From NCBI RefSeq assembly GCF_027257175.1, contig NZ_JAPFGD010000014.1:1-39457 (forward strand): a stretch of DNA of 39,457 bases, in the 5' to 3' direction. Below, one piece after another: positions 16,495 through 25,037 of the stretch (positions are counted from its first letter, which is position 1; every line of letters begins with the position of its first letter). The stretch comes from Castellaniella sp. S9 (GTDB lineage: Bacteria > Pseudomonadota > Gammaproteobacteria > Burkholderiales > Burkholderiaceae_B). A program made the position numbers and the translations under genes. The notes beneath the pieces were generated by a model. That model had not been told where the DNA came from. It was given only the letters and a program-made list of their open reading frames with translations, and searched no databases.

Positions 16495-17697
16495 ATGACG
16501 AAGGCCTTCGAGGGTATCCGCGTATTGGATTTGACGAACGTCCTGGCGGGCCCCTTTTGCGCGTATCAGCTTGCTTTGCAGGGAGCCGACGTGATCAAGG
16601 TCGAGGTCCCCGGCACGGGCGACCTCGCGCGTCAACTGGGTGCCGATGCCACGCTGAACGCCAATGGTATGGGCGCCTCGTTCCTCGCGCAAAACGGCGG
16701 CAAGCGCTCGATGACGCTCAACCTCAAGTCCGAAGCCGGCCGCGAAGTCCTGCTGCGCCTGGTGCGCAGCGCCGACGTGCTGATCGAGAATTTCCGCCCC
16801 GGGGTCATGGATCGGCTGGGCGTCGGCTATGAGGTACTGAAGGCGGCCAACCCGCGCCTGGTGTACTGCGCGATCTCTGGATTCGGGCAGAACGGCCCCA
16901 TGCGCGGCGCACCCGCCTACGACCAGATCGTCCAGGGCTTGTCCGGCGTGATGAGCATCACAGGGTCCGAAGCCTCGGCGCCGCTGCGCGTGGGTTATCC
17001 CATGGCGGACACCATCGGCGGCATCACTGCGGCCTTCGCCGTCGCCAGCGCGCTGGTCCGCCAGCAGCGCACGGGCGAGGGCGACTTCATCGACGTCTCG
17101 ATGCTCGATTCCACCATCGTCACCATGGGCTGGGTCGTGTCCAATTACCTCATCGCGGGGGTGGTGCCCCGCCCGATGGGCAATGAAAACTTCACCGCCG
17201 TGCCCTCCGGGACGTTCCGCACGGGCGACGGGCTGCTGAACATCGCCGCCAACAAGCAAGAACAATTCGAGGCCCTCATGCGCGTCATCGGCCGGCCCGA
17301 GCTGATCGAGGACGCGCGTTTCTCGCGTCGCGAGACGCGCAAGCAGAATCGGGCCGCCCTGACCATCGAGCTCGAACAGGCGCTTGCCGCCAAGTCCGCG
17401 CGGGACTGGGCCGACATACTCTCCGGCATTGGCGTGCCCGCCGGCCCGGTCCTGACCGTGCCCGAGGCGCTGGCCCTGCCTCAGATCCAGGAACGCGAAC
17501 TGACGGCGCGCTTCGAAGGCGTGCCGGGCGTGGATCGCCCCGTCGAGGTGGTGCGCGCCGGCTTCAAGATGGCGGGCGGCGACCCCGACGTCGAGACGCC
17601 GCCGCCGGCGCTGGGCGCCCACACGGACCAGATTCTCCAGGACCTGGGATATGCCCGGGACGAGATCGGCGCCATGCGCGCCAATGACGTGGTATAG
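16495..17697 (+). CDS. Class III CoA-transferase (CaiB/BaiF/Frc family)
   Basis: This 400-residue protein belongs to family III CoA-transferases, which move CoA between carboxylic acids through an aspartyl-anhydride enzyme intermediate. The N-terminus has FEGIRVLDLTNVLAGPFCAYQLALQGADVIKVE, the family's opening signature. The candidate catalytic Asp lies in GYPMADTIGG, the position of D169 in formyl-CoA transferase. GEGDFIDVSMLDS follows. ATG at 16495 has GAGAGGAA upstream. It is the first gene of the operon controlled by box 3 and is followed two bases later by a citrate-synthase-fold lyase gene. Activation of an acid to its CoA ester for that lyase is the likely role. Confidence 0.92.
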   Translation: MTKAFEGIRVLDLTNVLAGPFCAYQLALQGADVIKVEVPGTGDLARQLGADATLNANGMGASFLAQNGGKRSMTLNLKSEAGREVLLRLVRSADVLIENFRPGVMDRLGVGYEVLKAANPRLVYCAISGFGQNGPMRGAPAYDQIVQGLSGVMSITGSEASAPLRVGYPMADTIGGITAAFAVASALVRQQRTGEGDFIDVSMLDSTIVTMGWVVSNYLIAGVVPRPMGNENFTAVPSGTFRTGDGLLNIAANKQEQFEALMRVIGRPELIEDARFSRRETRKQNRAALTIELEQALAAKSARDWADILSGIGVPAGPVLTVPEALALPQIQERELTARFEGVPGVDRPVEVVRAGFKMAGGDPDVETPPPALGAHTDQILQDLGYARDEIGAMRANDVV

Positions 17698-17699
17698 AT

Positions 17700-18533
17700 A
17701 TGACTCGCAGCCAGACACCGCAGGCGGATGAACGGATCGACGAGGCCAGTCGCTGGTGGTCCACCGCCATCATCGACATCGAGCCGGGCAAGATCGGTAT
17801 CCGCGGCTATCCCATCCAGGATTTGATCGGCACGGTCAGCTTTGCCCAGATGATCTGGCTGATGCTGCGCGGCACCCTGCCCACCGAGCCCCAGGCCCGC
17901 CTGTTCGAGGCGGCGCTGGTCTCGGCCGTGGACCACGGGCCGCACGCCCCGTCGATCGCCATCTCGCGCATGGCCATCAGCTGCGGGGTAGACCTGAACG
18001 GCGCCTTGGGGTCGGCGGTCAACGTGCTGGACGATGTCCACGGCGGCGCCGGCCAGCAGTGCATGGCGCTCTACCTGGATTGCCGCGCGCGCGCCCAGCA
18101 GGGCGCCGACGATCCGATCCAGCAGGCCCTGGACGCCTACCGCGCCGAACACGGCAAGATCGTGCCCGGCTTCGGCCACCGCTTCCATCCGCGCGACCCG
18201 CGCGCCACCCGCCTGCTGGCCCTGGTCGACGAGGCCGTCGCCGAGGGCGTGGTGACCGGGGAATTCGCCGCCATCGGCCGCGGGGTCGAGGCCGTCCTGG
18301 AACGGGAAAAAGGGCGCCACATTCCCATGAACATCGATGGCGTGACCGCCGTCATCTATTCCGAGCTGGGCTTTGCCCCCGAACTGGGCCGCGGGATTTT
18401 CCTGCTGTCGCGCTCCGTCGGCATCCTCGCCCATGCCTGGGAGCAGATGCAGGAAGGCCGCCGCATCAAGGGGCCCATGCCGCCCAGCATCCCTTACGCC
18501 TATACCGGCCCTGAAACGGGATCCGTCAAGTAA
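17700..18533 (+). CDS. Short citrate-synthase-fold protein, citryl-CoA-lyase-like
   Basis: The protein has 277 residues, far shorter than citrate synthase (about 430), and matches the compact citryl-CoA lyase type. The catalytic triad positions are recognisable: H114 in DDVHGGAG, H160 in GFGHRFHPRDPRA, and D213 in MNIDGVTA. Such enzymes cleave or form a C-C bond between acetyl-CoA (or propionyl-CoA) and a keto acid. Coupling to the upstream CoA-transferase gene (2-nt gap) suggests an acid is first made into a CoA ester and then split to acetyl-CoA plus a keto acid. The exact substrate (citrate, citramalate or a larger hydroxy acid) is not determined. The end carries GRRIKGPMPPSIPY, typical of this subgroup. 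Confidence 0.82.
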   Translation: MTRSQTPQADERIDEASRWWSTAIIDIEPGKIGIRGYPIQDLIGTVSFAQMIWLMLRGTLPTEPQARLFEAALVSAVDHGPHAPSIAISRMAISCGVDLNGALGSAVNVLDDVHGGAGQQCMALYLDCRARAQQGADDPIQQALDAYRAEHGKIVPGFGHRFHPRDPRATRLLALVDEAVAEGVVTGEFAAIGRGVEAVLEREKGRHIPMNIDGVTAVIYSELGFAPELGRGIFLLSRSVGILAHAWEQMQEGRRIKGPMPPSIPYAYTGPETGSVK

Positions 18534-18548
18534 GCCAACGGAGACATC

Positions 18549-20309
18549 ATGCAAGAATTGATCTCGCACCAACTGGTCCGCTACCTCGAGGAACGCGGCG
18601 TCGAGCACATCTTCGGCCTGTGCGGCCACACCAACATCGCCGTCCTGACGGCGCTGGAGGGCAGTTCGATCCGCTTCGTCAATTCGCGCCATGAGCAGAT
18701 CGCCGCGCACGCGGCCGATGGCTATGCGCGCATGCGCAAAAAGGCGGCGGTCGTCCTCAGTCACCTCGGCCCCGGCCTGACCAACGCCTCCACCGGCATC
18801 GCCAACGCGGCCCTGGATTCGATCCCCGTGGTGGTCATCGCCGGCGATGTGCCCAGCCACTATCACGGCAAGCACCCCCACCAGGAGGTCAACCTGCACG
18901 CCGACGCGGCGCAGTGGGAAATCTACCGGCCCTTCGTCAAGCGCGCCTGGCGCGTGGACCGTCCCGACCTGTTCCCCGAGATCATCGAAAAGGCCTTCCA
19001 ACTGGCCGAAAGCGGCCGGCCCGGCCCCGTGCTGGTGTCGGTGCCCATGGACATCTTCTCGATGAAGATCGACACGGCCCTGTTCGAGCGCCTGCGGGCC
19101 CACACCAAGCAATTGGAAAAACCCTCGATCGACGACGTGCTGGCGCGGCGGATCGTCCAGGAACTGATCGATGCCGAACGGCCCGTCATCTACGCCGGCG
19201 GCGGCGTCATCCTGTCCGACGCGGCGCAGGAACTCGCCGAACTGGTCGACCATCTGGGCCTGCCCGTCGCCCACTCGTTGATGGGCAAGGGCGTGCTGCC
19301 CGACGACCATCCCCTGACGCTGGGCATGACCGGATTCTGGGGCACGCAGTTCGTCAATGACGCCTGCCGCGAGGCCGACCTGGTGCTGGGCCTGGGCACG
19401 CGCTTTACCGAGGCGGATTGCAGCTCGTGGGAAAACGAGTACACCTTCAGCTTCCCGCCGACCCGCCTGATCCACATCGACATCGATCCGGCCGAGATCG
19501 GCCGCAACTATCCCGCGCAAATCGGTGCCGTGGCCGACCTGCGCCAGGCCCTCAAGGTCCTCAACCGCGTGGCCCGCGAGATGCTGCCCGAGCCGCGCCG
19601 CAACGAGCCCCTGCGCCAGCGCATCGCCGACTACCGCCGCGAGTTCGCAGCCGGCAACGTCGAGGCCATCCAGAGCAACGACTTCCCCATGATGCCCGAG
19701 CGCATCCTGGCCGAGGTGCGCGAGGTCCTGCCGCGCGACGCCATCATCACCACGGACGTGGGCTGGAACAAGAACGGCGTGGGCCAGCAGTTCCCCGTCT
19801 ACGAACCGGGCAGCATCCTGACGCCCGGCGGCTATGCCACCATGGGGTTCGGCGCGCCCGGCGCCCTGGGCGCCAAGCTCGCCTGCCCCGACCGCGTGGT
19901 GGTGTCCCTGGTGGGCGACGGCGGTTTCGGCCAGAACCCGGCGGTGCTGGCGACGGCGGTCGAGGAAAACATCCCCGTGGTGTGGGTGGTGATGAACAAT
20001 TGCGCCTTCGGCACCATCGCCGGTCTGCAGAAAGCGCACTATGGCACCACGCTGGGCACGGTTTTCGTCAAGGACGGCAAACCCTACACCCCCGATTTTG
20101 CGGCGATCGCACGGGCCTATGGCGCCGAGGGCGTCCAGATCCAGAGCGCTTCAGAATTCAAGGATGCGCTCACGCATGCTATAAGCAGCAAGAAACCATT
20201 CGTCATCGATGTCTTGATGCGTAATAATCCAGTTCCCACGTCAGGACACTGGAACATTCTGGACATCTACTCACCCGGCCAAAAGATTTCCCATGTCAGC
20301 GTAGATTGA
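18549..20309 (+). CDS. Thiamine-diphosphate-dependent enzyme (IlvB/acetolactate-synthase-like)
   Basis: This 586-residue protein has the three-domain ThDP fold. The N-terminal pyrimidine-binding domain has the activating glutamate E49 in NSRHEQIAAHAADGYARM. A middle domain (about 190-330) follows. The C-terminal diphosphate domain has GDG at 456-458 and NN at 483-484. The family includes acetolactate synthase, oxalyl-CoA decarboxylase, benzoylformate decarboxylase and the inositol-pathway hydrolase IolD, and I cannot place it within these. The gene follows the lyase gene after 15 nt with GGAGA as ribosome binding site. A carboligation/lyase or decarboxylation step on a keto acid or cyclic dione is plausible. 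Biosynthetic acetolactate synthase is less likely because no small subunit gene follows. Confidence 0.87.
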   Translation: MQELISHQLVRYLEERGVEHIFGLCGHTNIAVLTALEGSSIRFVNSRHEQIAAHAADGYARMRKKAAVVLSHLGPGLTNASTGIANAALDSIPVVVIAGDVPSHYHGKHPHQEVNLHADAAQWEIYRPFVKRAWRVDRPDLFPEIIEKAFQLAESGRPGPVLVSVPMDIFSMKIDTALFERLRAHTKQLEKPSIDDVLARRIVQELIDAERPVIYAGGGVILSDAAQELAELVDHLGLPVAHSLMGKGVLPDDHPLTLGMTGFWGTQFVNDACREADLVLGLGTRFTEADCSSWENEYTFSFPPTRLIHIDIDPAEIGRNYPAQIGAVADLRQALKVLNRVAREMLPEPRRNEPLRQRIADYRREFAAGNVEAIQSNDFPMMPERILAEVREVLPRDAIITTDVGWNKNGVGQQFPVYEPGSILTPGGYATMGFGAPGALGAKLACPDRVVVSLVGDGGFGQNPAVLATAVEENIPVVWVVMNNCAFGTIAGLQKAHYGTTLGTVFVKDGKPYTPDFAAIARAYGAEGVQIQSASEFKDALTHAISSKKPFVIDVLMRNNPVPTSGHWNILDIYSPGQKISHVSVD

Positions 20310-20356
20310 CGGTTCAACCACGCAGCAGCCACACGACTTCACACAAGGAGACATGC

Positions 20357-21514
20357 ATGAAGACGCACACACTGTTCAAAAAATACGCCCTCGCGGGCGC
20401 CCTCGCCCTGGCGACGGCCGGCCTGGCCGCGCCGTCGCTGGCGGCCGACACGCTCAAAATCGCCGAAGTCGTCGAACTGACCGGACCGGGCACCACGGCG
20501 GGCACCAACTTCAAGAACGGTGCGGACCTCGCCATCAAGGAAATCAACGCCGCCGGCGGCGTCCTGGGGCGCCAGATCGTCACCACCTCGGCTGACACCC
20601 AGACCAACCCCGGAATCGCCAAGGGCCTGTCCCAGAAGGCGATCGACGATGACGCCTTCGCCGTGTTCGGCCCGGTGTTCTCGGGCTCGATCATGGTCAG
20701 CATGGCCACCACCGAGGCCGCCAAGGTGCCCAACTTCATCGGCGGCGAGGCTGCATCCATCACCCAGCAAGGCAACCCCTACGTTTTTCGCACCAGCCTG
20801 ACCCAGGCTGACGCCATGCCCAAGGTGGCGCGTTATCTGGACGGCCGCAAGGACATCAACAGCATCGCCGTCATCTTCGTGAACAACGACTTCGGCAAGG
20901 GCGGGCGCGACGCCATCATCGAGGCGCTCAAGAGCACCCACGTGAAGGTCGTCGAGGACATCTCGACCTCCACCGGCCAGGTGGACTTCAGTTCGGCGGT
21001 GCTCAAGGCCAAGCAAAGCAACGCCGATGCGATCTTCGCCTACCTCAACGAAGAAGAATCCGCCCGCCTGCTGCGCGAGCTGAAAAAGCAAGGTTGGGAC
21101 AAGCCCATCATCGGTGAGACCACCCTCACCGGCCAGAAGGTGATCGACCTGGCCGGCCCCGCCGCCGAGGGCGCCATCGCCCACGTCGGCCTCACCGTGG
21201 ACGCCCCGGGCATGCAGAAGTTCGGTGCCGATTTCCAGAAGGCCTATGGATACGTGTCCGACCACAACGGCATCAAGGGCTACACCGGCATCTACATCCT
21301 GAAGGCCGCGATCGAGAAGGCCGGCAAGTTCGACCGCGAGCTGGTGACCAAGACCCTGCACGGCATCCATATCTCGACCAAGGACCATCCGGGCGTCCTG
21401 ATGGATGTGTCGATCGACGACAAGGGCGACCTGGATCGCGAAAGCTTCCTGGTGCAAGTGGTCGACGGCAAGCAGAAAGTCATCGAGGTCCTGCCTGCGC
21501 TGGGCAAGAAGTAA
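20357..21514 (+). CDS. Periplasmic substrate-binding protein of a LIV-type ABC importer
   Basis: This 385-residue protein has a Sec signal peptide (MKTHTLFKKYALAGALALAT, cleavage probably after SLAA) and then a Peripla_BP_6 ligand-binding fold (KIAEVVELTGPGTTAGTNFKNGADLAI). Proteins of this type bind branched-chain amino acids, amides, aromatic acids or short carboxylates. I chose ATG 20357, the frame with the signal peptide. An overlapping ATG at 20353 is out of frame. AAGGAG lies 7 nt upstream. It follows the ThDP gene by 47 nt with no clear promoter between them, so it probably belongs to the same operon. The substrate is likely the compound degraded by this block. Confidence 0.93.
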   Translation: MKTHTLFKKYALAGALALATAGLAAPSLAADTLKIAEVVELTGPGTTAGTNFKNGADLAIKEINAAGGVLGRQIVTTSADTQTNPGIAKGLSQKAIDDDAFAVFGPVFSGSIMVSMATTEAAKVPNFIGGEAASITQQGNPYVFRTSLTQADAMPKVARYLDGRKDINSIAVIFVNNDFGKGGRDAIIEALKSTHVKVVEDISTSTGQVDFSSAVLKAKQSNADAIFAYLNEEESARLLRELKKQGWDKPIIGETTLTGQKVIDLAGPAAEGAIAHVGLTVDAPGMQKFGADFQKAYGYVSDHNGIKGYTGIYILKAAIEKAGKFDRELVTKTLHGIHISTKDHPGVLMDVSIDDKGDLDRESFLVQVVDGKQKVIEVLPALGKK

Positions 21515-21526
21515 GCCGGCACTTGG

Positions 21527-21562
21527 CCGCCGCTCCCCGGGATCCATTCCCGCGGGCGGCGG
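21527..21562 (+). other. GC-rich stem-loop between binding-protein and permease genes
   Basis: CCGCCGC (21527-21533) can pair with GCGGCGG (21556-21562), with further pairing inside. The 129-nt gap holds no other gene. Such structures after a binding-protein gene often stabilise its mRNA or reduce read-through, so the binding protein is made in excess. That role is an inference here. Confidence 0.3.
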
Positions 21563-21643
21563 ACGGACGGCCCCGGCGTCACGCGCCATGGCCGCCGCCC
21601 GAGACGGGATGCCGACCCACCATCCGTATAGGCGCAAGCCCAA

Positions 21644-22519
21644 ATGATAGATTTCGCACAACTCATAATCTCCGGGATGGCCACAGGGGCGATCTATGCC
21701 CTGGCCGCCCTGGGCTTCACCCTGCTGTGGCAAGCCTCCGGCACGATCAACTTCGCGACAGGCGAGTTCGTCATGCTGCCGGCCTTCTCCATGCTGGCCT
21801 TCCAGGCCCTGGGCGTGCCCTTGCTGATCAGCTTTTTTCTGACGCTCGTCGTGGCGACCGCGGTCCTGGGCTATGGCTTCAAGCGCAGCATCGTCGACCC
21901 GATGCGCAAATACGGCGTCATGCCGCTGGTCGTGGCCACCATCGGCCTGGCGCTGATCATGCGCAGCGGCGTACAGCTCTCATTCGGCGCGCAGGCGCTG
22001 CCGTTCAAGAATATCTTCGGCTATGAGGTCTTCAATATCGCCGGCGTCCACGTATCGGCCAGCGACCTGGGCACCCTGATCGTCACGTTCATCGTGGTCG
22101 TGGGGCTGCAGGCGTTCCTGCAGCGCACCGTCACAGGCCGCGCCATGCAGGCCGTGGCACAGAACACCGAATCGGCCGAGATCCTGGGGATCAAGGTCAA
22201 CCGGATGGTGTTCTACACGTTCGCGATCAACGCCATGCTGGCCACCTTGGCCGCCTTGCTGGTCACGCCGCTGTACCTGGCCAAGTTCGACATGGGCATC
22301 ACCCTGGGCCTGAAGGCCTTCCTCGCGGCCATCATCGGCGGGTTCAACAATTCGCGCGGCGCCCTGCTGGGCGGCATCATCATCGGCGTGAGCGAGAACC
22401 TGATCGGGGCCTACGTGTCCTCGGCCTACAAGGACGGCGCGGCGCTGGCGCTGTTCATGCTGGTCATCCTGTTCAAGCCCAACGGCCTGCTGGGCGCGCC
22501 CACAGAGCGCAAGGTCTGA
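21644..22519 (+). CDS. livH: LIV-type ABC transporter permease LivH
   Basis: This 291-residue inner-membrane permease has about eight hydrophobic segments. The N-terminus MIDFAQLIISGMATGAIYAL and the motif ALGFTLLWQASGTINFATGEF are characteristic of LivH. The cytoplasmic coupling region includes VTGRAMQAVAQNTESAEILG. The C-terminal conserved LLGGIIIGVSENLIGAYVSS is followed by ILFKPNGLLG. With livM it forms the membrane channel of the importer. The gene is complete. The ribosome binding site is weak. Confidence 0.93.
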   Translation: MIDFAQLIISGMATGAIYALAALGFTLLWQASGTINFATGEFVMLPAFSMLAFQALGVPLLISFFLTLVVATAVLGYGFKRSIVDPMRKYGVMPLVVATIGLALIMRSGVQLSFGAQALPFKNIFGYEVFNIAGVHVSASDLGTLIVTFIVVVGLQAFLQRTVTGRAMQAVAQNTESAEILGIKVNRMVFYTFAINAMLATLAALLVTPLYLAKFDMGITLGLKAFLAAIIGGFNNSRGALLGGIIIGVSENLIGAYVSSAYKDGAALALFMLVILFKPNGLLGAPTERKV

Positions 22520-22530
22520 GGGGGACGGCC

Positions 22531-23517
22531 ATGAAAAAAATCAATTGGATCCTGGGCATCCTGAGCATCGTCGCGCTGATCATCGCGCCGCATTTCTTCA
22601 AGACCTACGGCGTCTACCTGCTGACCTATTGGCTGGTCTACGTCATTGCCAATCTGGGCCTGAACCTCATCGTCGGCTACGCCGGCCTGAAGGCCCTGGG
22701 GCATGCCGCCTTTTTCGGCATCGGCGCCTACACTTCGGCGATCCTGATGCAAGCCGGCGTCGATTTCTGGCCGGCCATGGTGGTGGGCATGGTGCTGTGC
22801 TTCATCCTCGGCCTGCTGGTGGGTTTCCCCGCCTTGCGCGTGCAGATGCACTACCTGGCCTTTGCCACGCTGGGCCTGAACGAAATCATCGTGCTCATCC
22901 TCAAGAACGAGGAATGGCTCACCGGCGGCACATTCGGGATCTCGGGCATCGCGCGGCCCAGCCTGTTCGGCTACGTCTTCAAGGGGGCGATCCCGTATTA
23001 CTACTTCGTGCTGGCCTTCGCGATCATCGCCTTCCTGCTGTTGTGGTGGCTGATCCATTCGCCCTGGGGCAAGGCGTTCACGGCCCTGCGCGACAATCCG
23101 ATCCGCGCCGAGAGCCTGGGGGTCAATATCCAGCGCTACACGCTGCTGGCCTTCGCCATCGGCGGCGTCTACGCGGGGGTGGCCGGCTCGCTGTTCGCTT
23201 CGCTGGTGCAATTCATCGATCCCGCGCCTTTCGACGTGCAGATCTCCATCCTCATGTTCCTGATGGTGATCCTCGGCGGGCCCGGTTATCTGCTGGGGCC
23301 GGTGCTGGGCTCGTTCATCGGGGTGTTCGCGCCCGAGTGGCTGCGCTTTACCGAGGGCTGGTACCTGCTGCTGTTCGGCGGGGTGATCGTGATTCTGATG
23401 GTCTGGCTGCCGGGCGGCTTGCTGTCCCTGCGTCAGGCGCTGATCGCCCGCCGCGAGGCCAAGGCACATGAGGCGGCGCGCATCACCGCCGCCACGCAGG
23501 CAAGGAGGGGCGCATGA
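22531..23517 (+). CDS. livM: LIV-type ABC transporter permease LivM
   Basis: This 328-residue polytopic membrane protein carries the LivM signatures GLNLIVGYAGLKALGHAAFF and TALRDNPIRAESLGVNIQRY, the latter being the EAA-like loop that contacts the ATPases. A strong ribosome binding site (GGGGGA) precedes the ATG. The stop overlaps the livG start (ATGA at 23514-23517), so translation is coupled. The C-terminus is charged and extended (RREAKAHEAARITAATQARR). Confidence 0.93.
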   Translation: MKKINWILGILSIVALIIAPHFFKTYGVYLLTYWLVYVIANLGLNLIVGYAGLKALGHAAFFGIGAYTSAILMQAGVDFWPAMVVGMVLCFILGLLVGFPALRVQMHYLAFATLGLNEIIVLILKNEEWLTGGTFGISGIARPSLFGYVFKGAIPYYYFVLAFAIIAFLLLWWLIHSPWGKAFTALRDNPIRAESLGVNIQRYTLLAFAIGGVYAGVAGSLFASLVQFIDPAPFDVQISILMFLMVILGGPGYLLGPVLGSFIGVFAPEWLRFTEGWYLLLFGGVIVILMVWLPGGLLSLRQALIARREAKAHEAARITAATQARRGA

Positions 23518-24257
23518 ACCCGATACTGAGCGTCAAGGGGCTCAAGAAATCCTACGGCGCCATCCAGGCGGTGCGCGACGTGTCCTTCGAGGTCATGCCG
23601 GGCGAGATCTTCGGCGTGATCGGGCCCAACGGCTCGGGCAAGACCACCATGTTCAACAGCATGCTGGGGCAGATCCGGCCGGATGCCGGCCAGATCTTCC
23701 TCAACGGCAAGGACATCACCGAGCTGAATCCGCAGCAGCTCAGCATGCAGGGCGTGGGACGCACCTTCCAGACCCTGCAGGTGTTCGGCAACATGACGGT
23801 GCGCGACAACCTGATCGTGGCTGCGCAAGAGCACCGCGGCACCATGCTGCGGCGGCTGTTCGCGCCGACGGATTCGGGGCTGGGCGGCAAGGCCGACGAA
23901 CTCATCGATCTGTTCAATATCGCGCACGTCAAGCACAAGCCCGCCGGCTCGCTGTCCTATGGTCAGCAAAAGCTCGTGGACATCGCCATGGCGTTCATGA
24001 GCGATCCTTCGCTGGTGCTGCTCGACGAGCCCTGCGCCGGGGTCAACCCGCGGCTGGTGGGTGGCATCTCGCGCATGCTCAAGGAACTGAACCAGCGGCG
24101 CCAGGGCTCGTTCGTGGTGATCGAGCACAACATGGACTTCGTCATGGACCTGTGCCACCGCATCCTGGTGATGGTCGAGGGCGAGGTGATGATGGTGGGC
24201 ACGCCCGCCGAGGTGCGTGCCAACAAGCGTGTGCTCGACGCCTATCTGGGAAGCTGA
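23514..24257 (+). CDS. livG: LIV-type ABC transporter ATPase LivG
   Basis: This 247-residue ATP-binding subunit has Walker A GPNGSGKT, the signature LSYGQQK, Walker B VLLDEPCAGVNP and the switch histidine in VIEHNMDFV. LSYGQQK in place of LSGGQ is usual for LivG. An AGGAGG ribosome binding site lies at the end of livM, with a 4-nt overlap of the two genes. It drives transport together with LivF. Confidence 0.94.
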   Translation: MNPILSVKGLKKSYGAIQAVRDVSFEVMPGEIFGVIGPNGSGKTTMFNSMLGQIRPDAGQIFLNGKDITELNPQQLSMQGVGRTFQTLQVFGNMTVRDNLIVAAQEHRGTMLRRLFAPTDSGLGGKADELIDLFNIAHVKHKPAGSLSYGQQKLVDIAMAFMSDPSLVLLDEPCAGVNPRLVGGISRMLKELNQRRQGSFVVIEHNMDFVMDLCHRILVMVEGEVMMVGTPAEVRANKRVLDAYLGS

Positions 24258-24261
24258 CATC

Positions 24262-25008
24262 ATGTCCGACATTGCAATCGAATTTCAGGGTGTCGTGGCC
24301 GGCTACAAGGATTTCATGATCCTCAACGAGCTGTCCTTCCAGGCCCGCAAAGCCGCCATCACCCTGCTGCTGGGGCCCAACGGGGCGGGCAAGTCCACGG
24401 TCCTCAAGACCTTGTTCGGCCTGCTCAAGGTCCGTCAGGGCAAGATCCTGCTGCACGGGCAGGACATCACGCGCGCCGGACCTCGCGAGCTTCTCGCCCA
24501 GGGTCTGGCCTTCGTGCCGCAGGGCCGCAACCTGTTCGGCCAGCTCACGGTCTACCAGAATCTGGAGCTGGGCGGCATCACGCTGGGCATGAAGACCACG
24601 CACGAGCGCATCCCCGAGGTGCTGGACCGCTTTCCCAGGCTCAAGGAACGGCTGCATTCCCAGGCCTCGACCCTGTCGGGCGGCGAGCAGAAGCAGCTCG
24701 AGATCGGGCGCGCGCTGCTGTTGCGTCCCAGCGTGCTGCTGATCGACGAACCGTCCATCGGCCTGTCGCCGCAGATCGTGGCGGGGGTGTTCGAACTGCT
24801 GCGCAATCTGGTGTCGCAAGGCATGACGGTGCTCATGGTCGAGCAGAACGTCAACAGCGCGCTCAAGGTCTCGGACGATGCCATTGCGCTGGCCTCGGGC
24901 GCCTGCGTGCTGCACAAGCCCGCCGCCGAACTGCTGCTCGATCCCAACATCGAGCGCCTGTTCCTCGGGGCGGGCCTGCCGGATGAGGCCACGACCGACG
25001 CCGTATGA
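24262..25008 (+). CDS. livF: LIV-type ABC transporter ATPase LivF
   Basis: This 248-residue second ATPase subunit has Walker A GPNGAGKST, the signature LSGGEQKQLEIGRAL, Walker B VLLIDEPSIGLSP and the LivF-typical switch glutamine in MVEQNVNSAL. It starts five nt after the livG stop codon. A frame extending further upstream overlaps livG and is not preferred. It is the last gene of the operon, ending 28 nt before the convergent TetR gene. Confidence 0.94.
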   Translation: MSDIAIEFQGVVAGYKDFMILNELSFQARKAAITLLLGPNGAGKSTVLKTLFGLLKVRQGKILLHGQDITRAGPRELLAQGLAFVPQGRNLFGQLTVYQNLELGGITLGMKTTHERIPEVLDRFPRLKERLHSQASTLSGGEQKQLEIGRALLLRPSVLLIDEPSIGLSPQIVAGVFELLRNLVSQGMTVLMVEQNVNSALKVSDDAIALASGACVLHKPAAELLLDPNIERLFLGAGLPDEATTDAV

Positions 25009-25017
25009 CCGTCTGGC

Positions 25018-25037
25018 GAGGGCGTGCGCGCGCCCTC
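25018..25037. terminator. Hairpin between convergent livF and TetR genes
   Basis: GAGGGCG (25018-25024) and CGCCCTC (25031-25037) form a perfect 7-bp stem with a TGCGCG loop, overlapping the TetR stop codon. There is no T-run, but the place between convergent genes suits a bidirectional transcription end. Confidence 0.4.

Noticed and set aside
17481-20039. An 852-codon minus-strand frame opposite the CoA-transferase, lyase and ThDP genes
   Set aside because: Same cause: antisense of GC-rich genes. The plus-strand proteins have clear catalytic motifs.
18549-20309. Assignment of the ThDP enzyme as oxalyl-CoA decarboxylase paired with the class III CoA-transferase as formyl-CoA transferase
   Set aside because: The pairing of families fits, but I saw no motif specific to oxalyl-CoA decarboxylase, and the lyase gene between them and the LIV-type importer do not suit oxalate. 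Left as unassigned.
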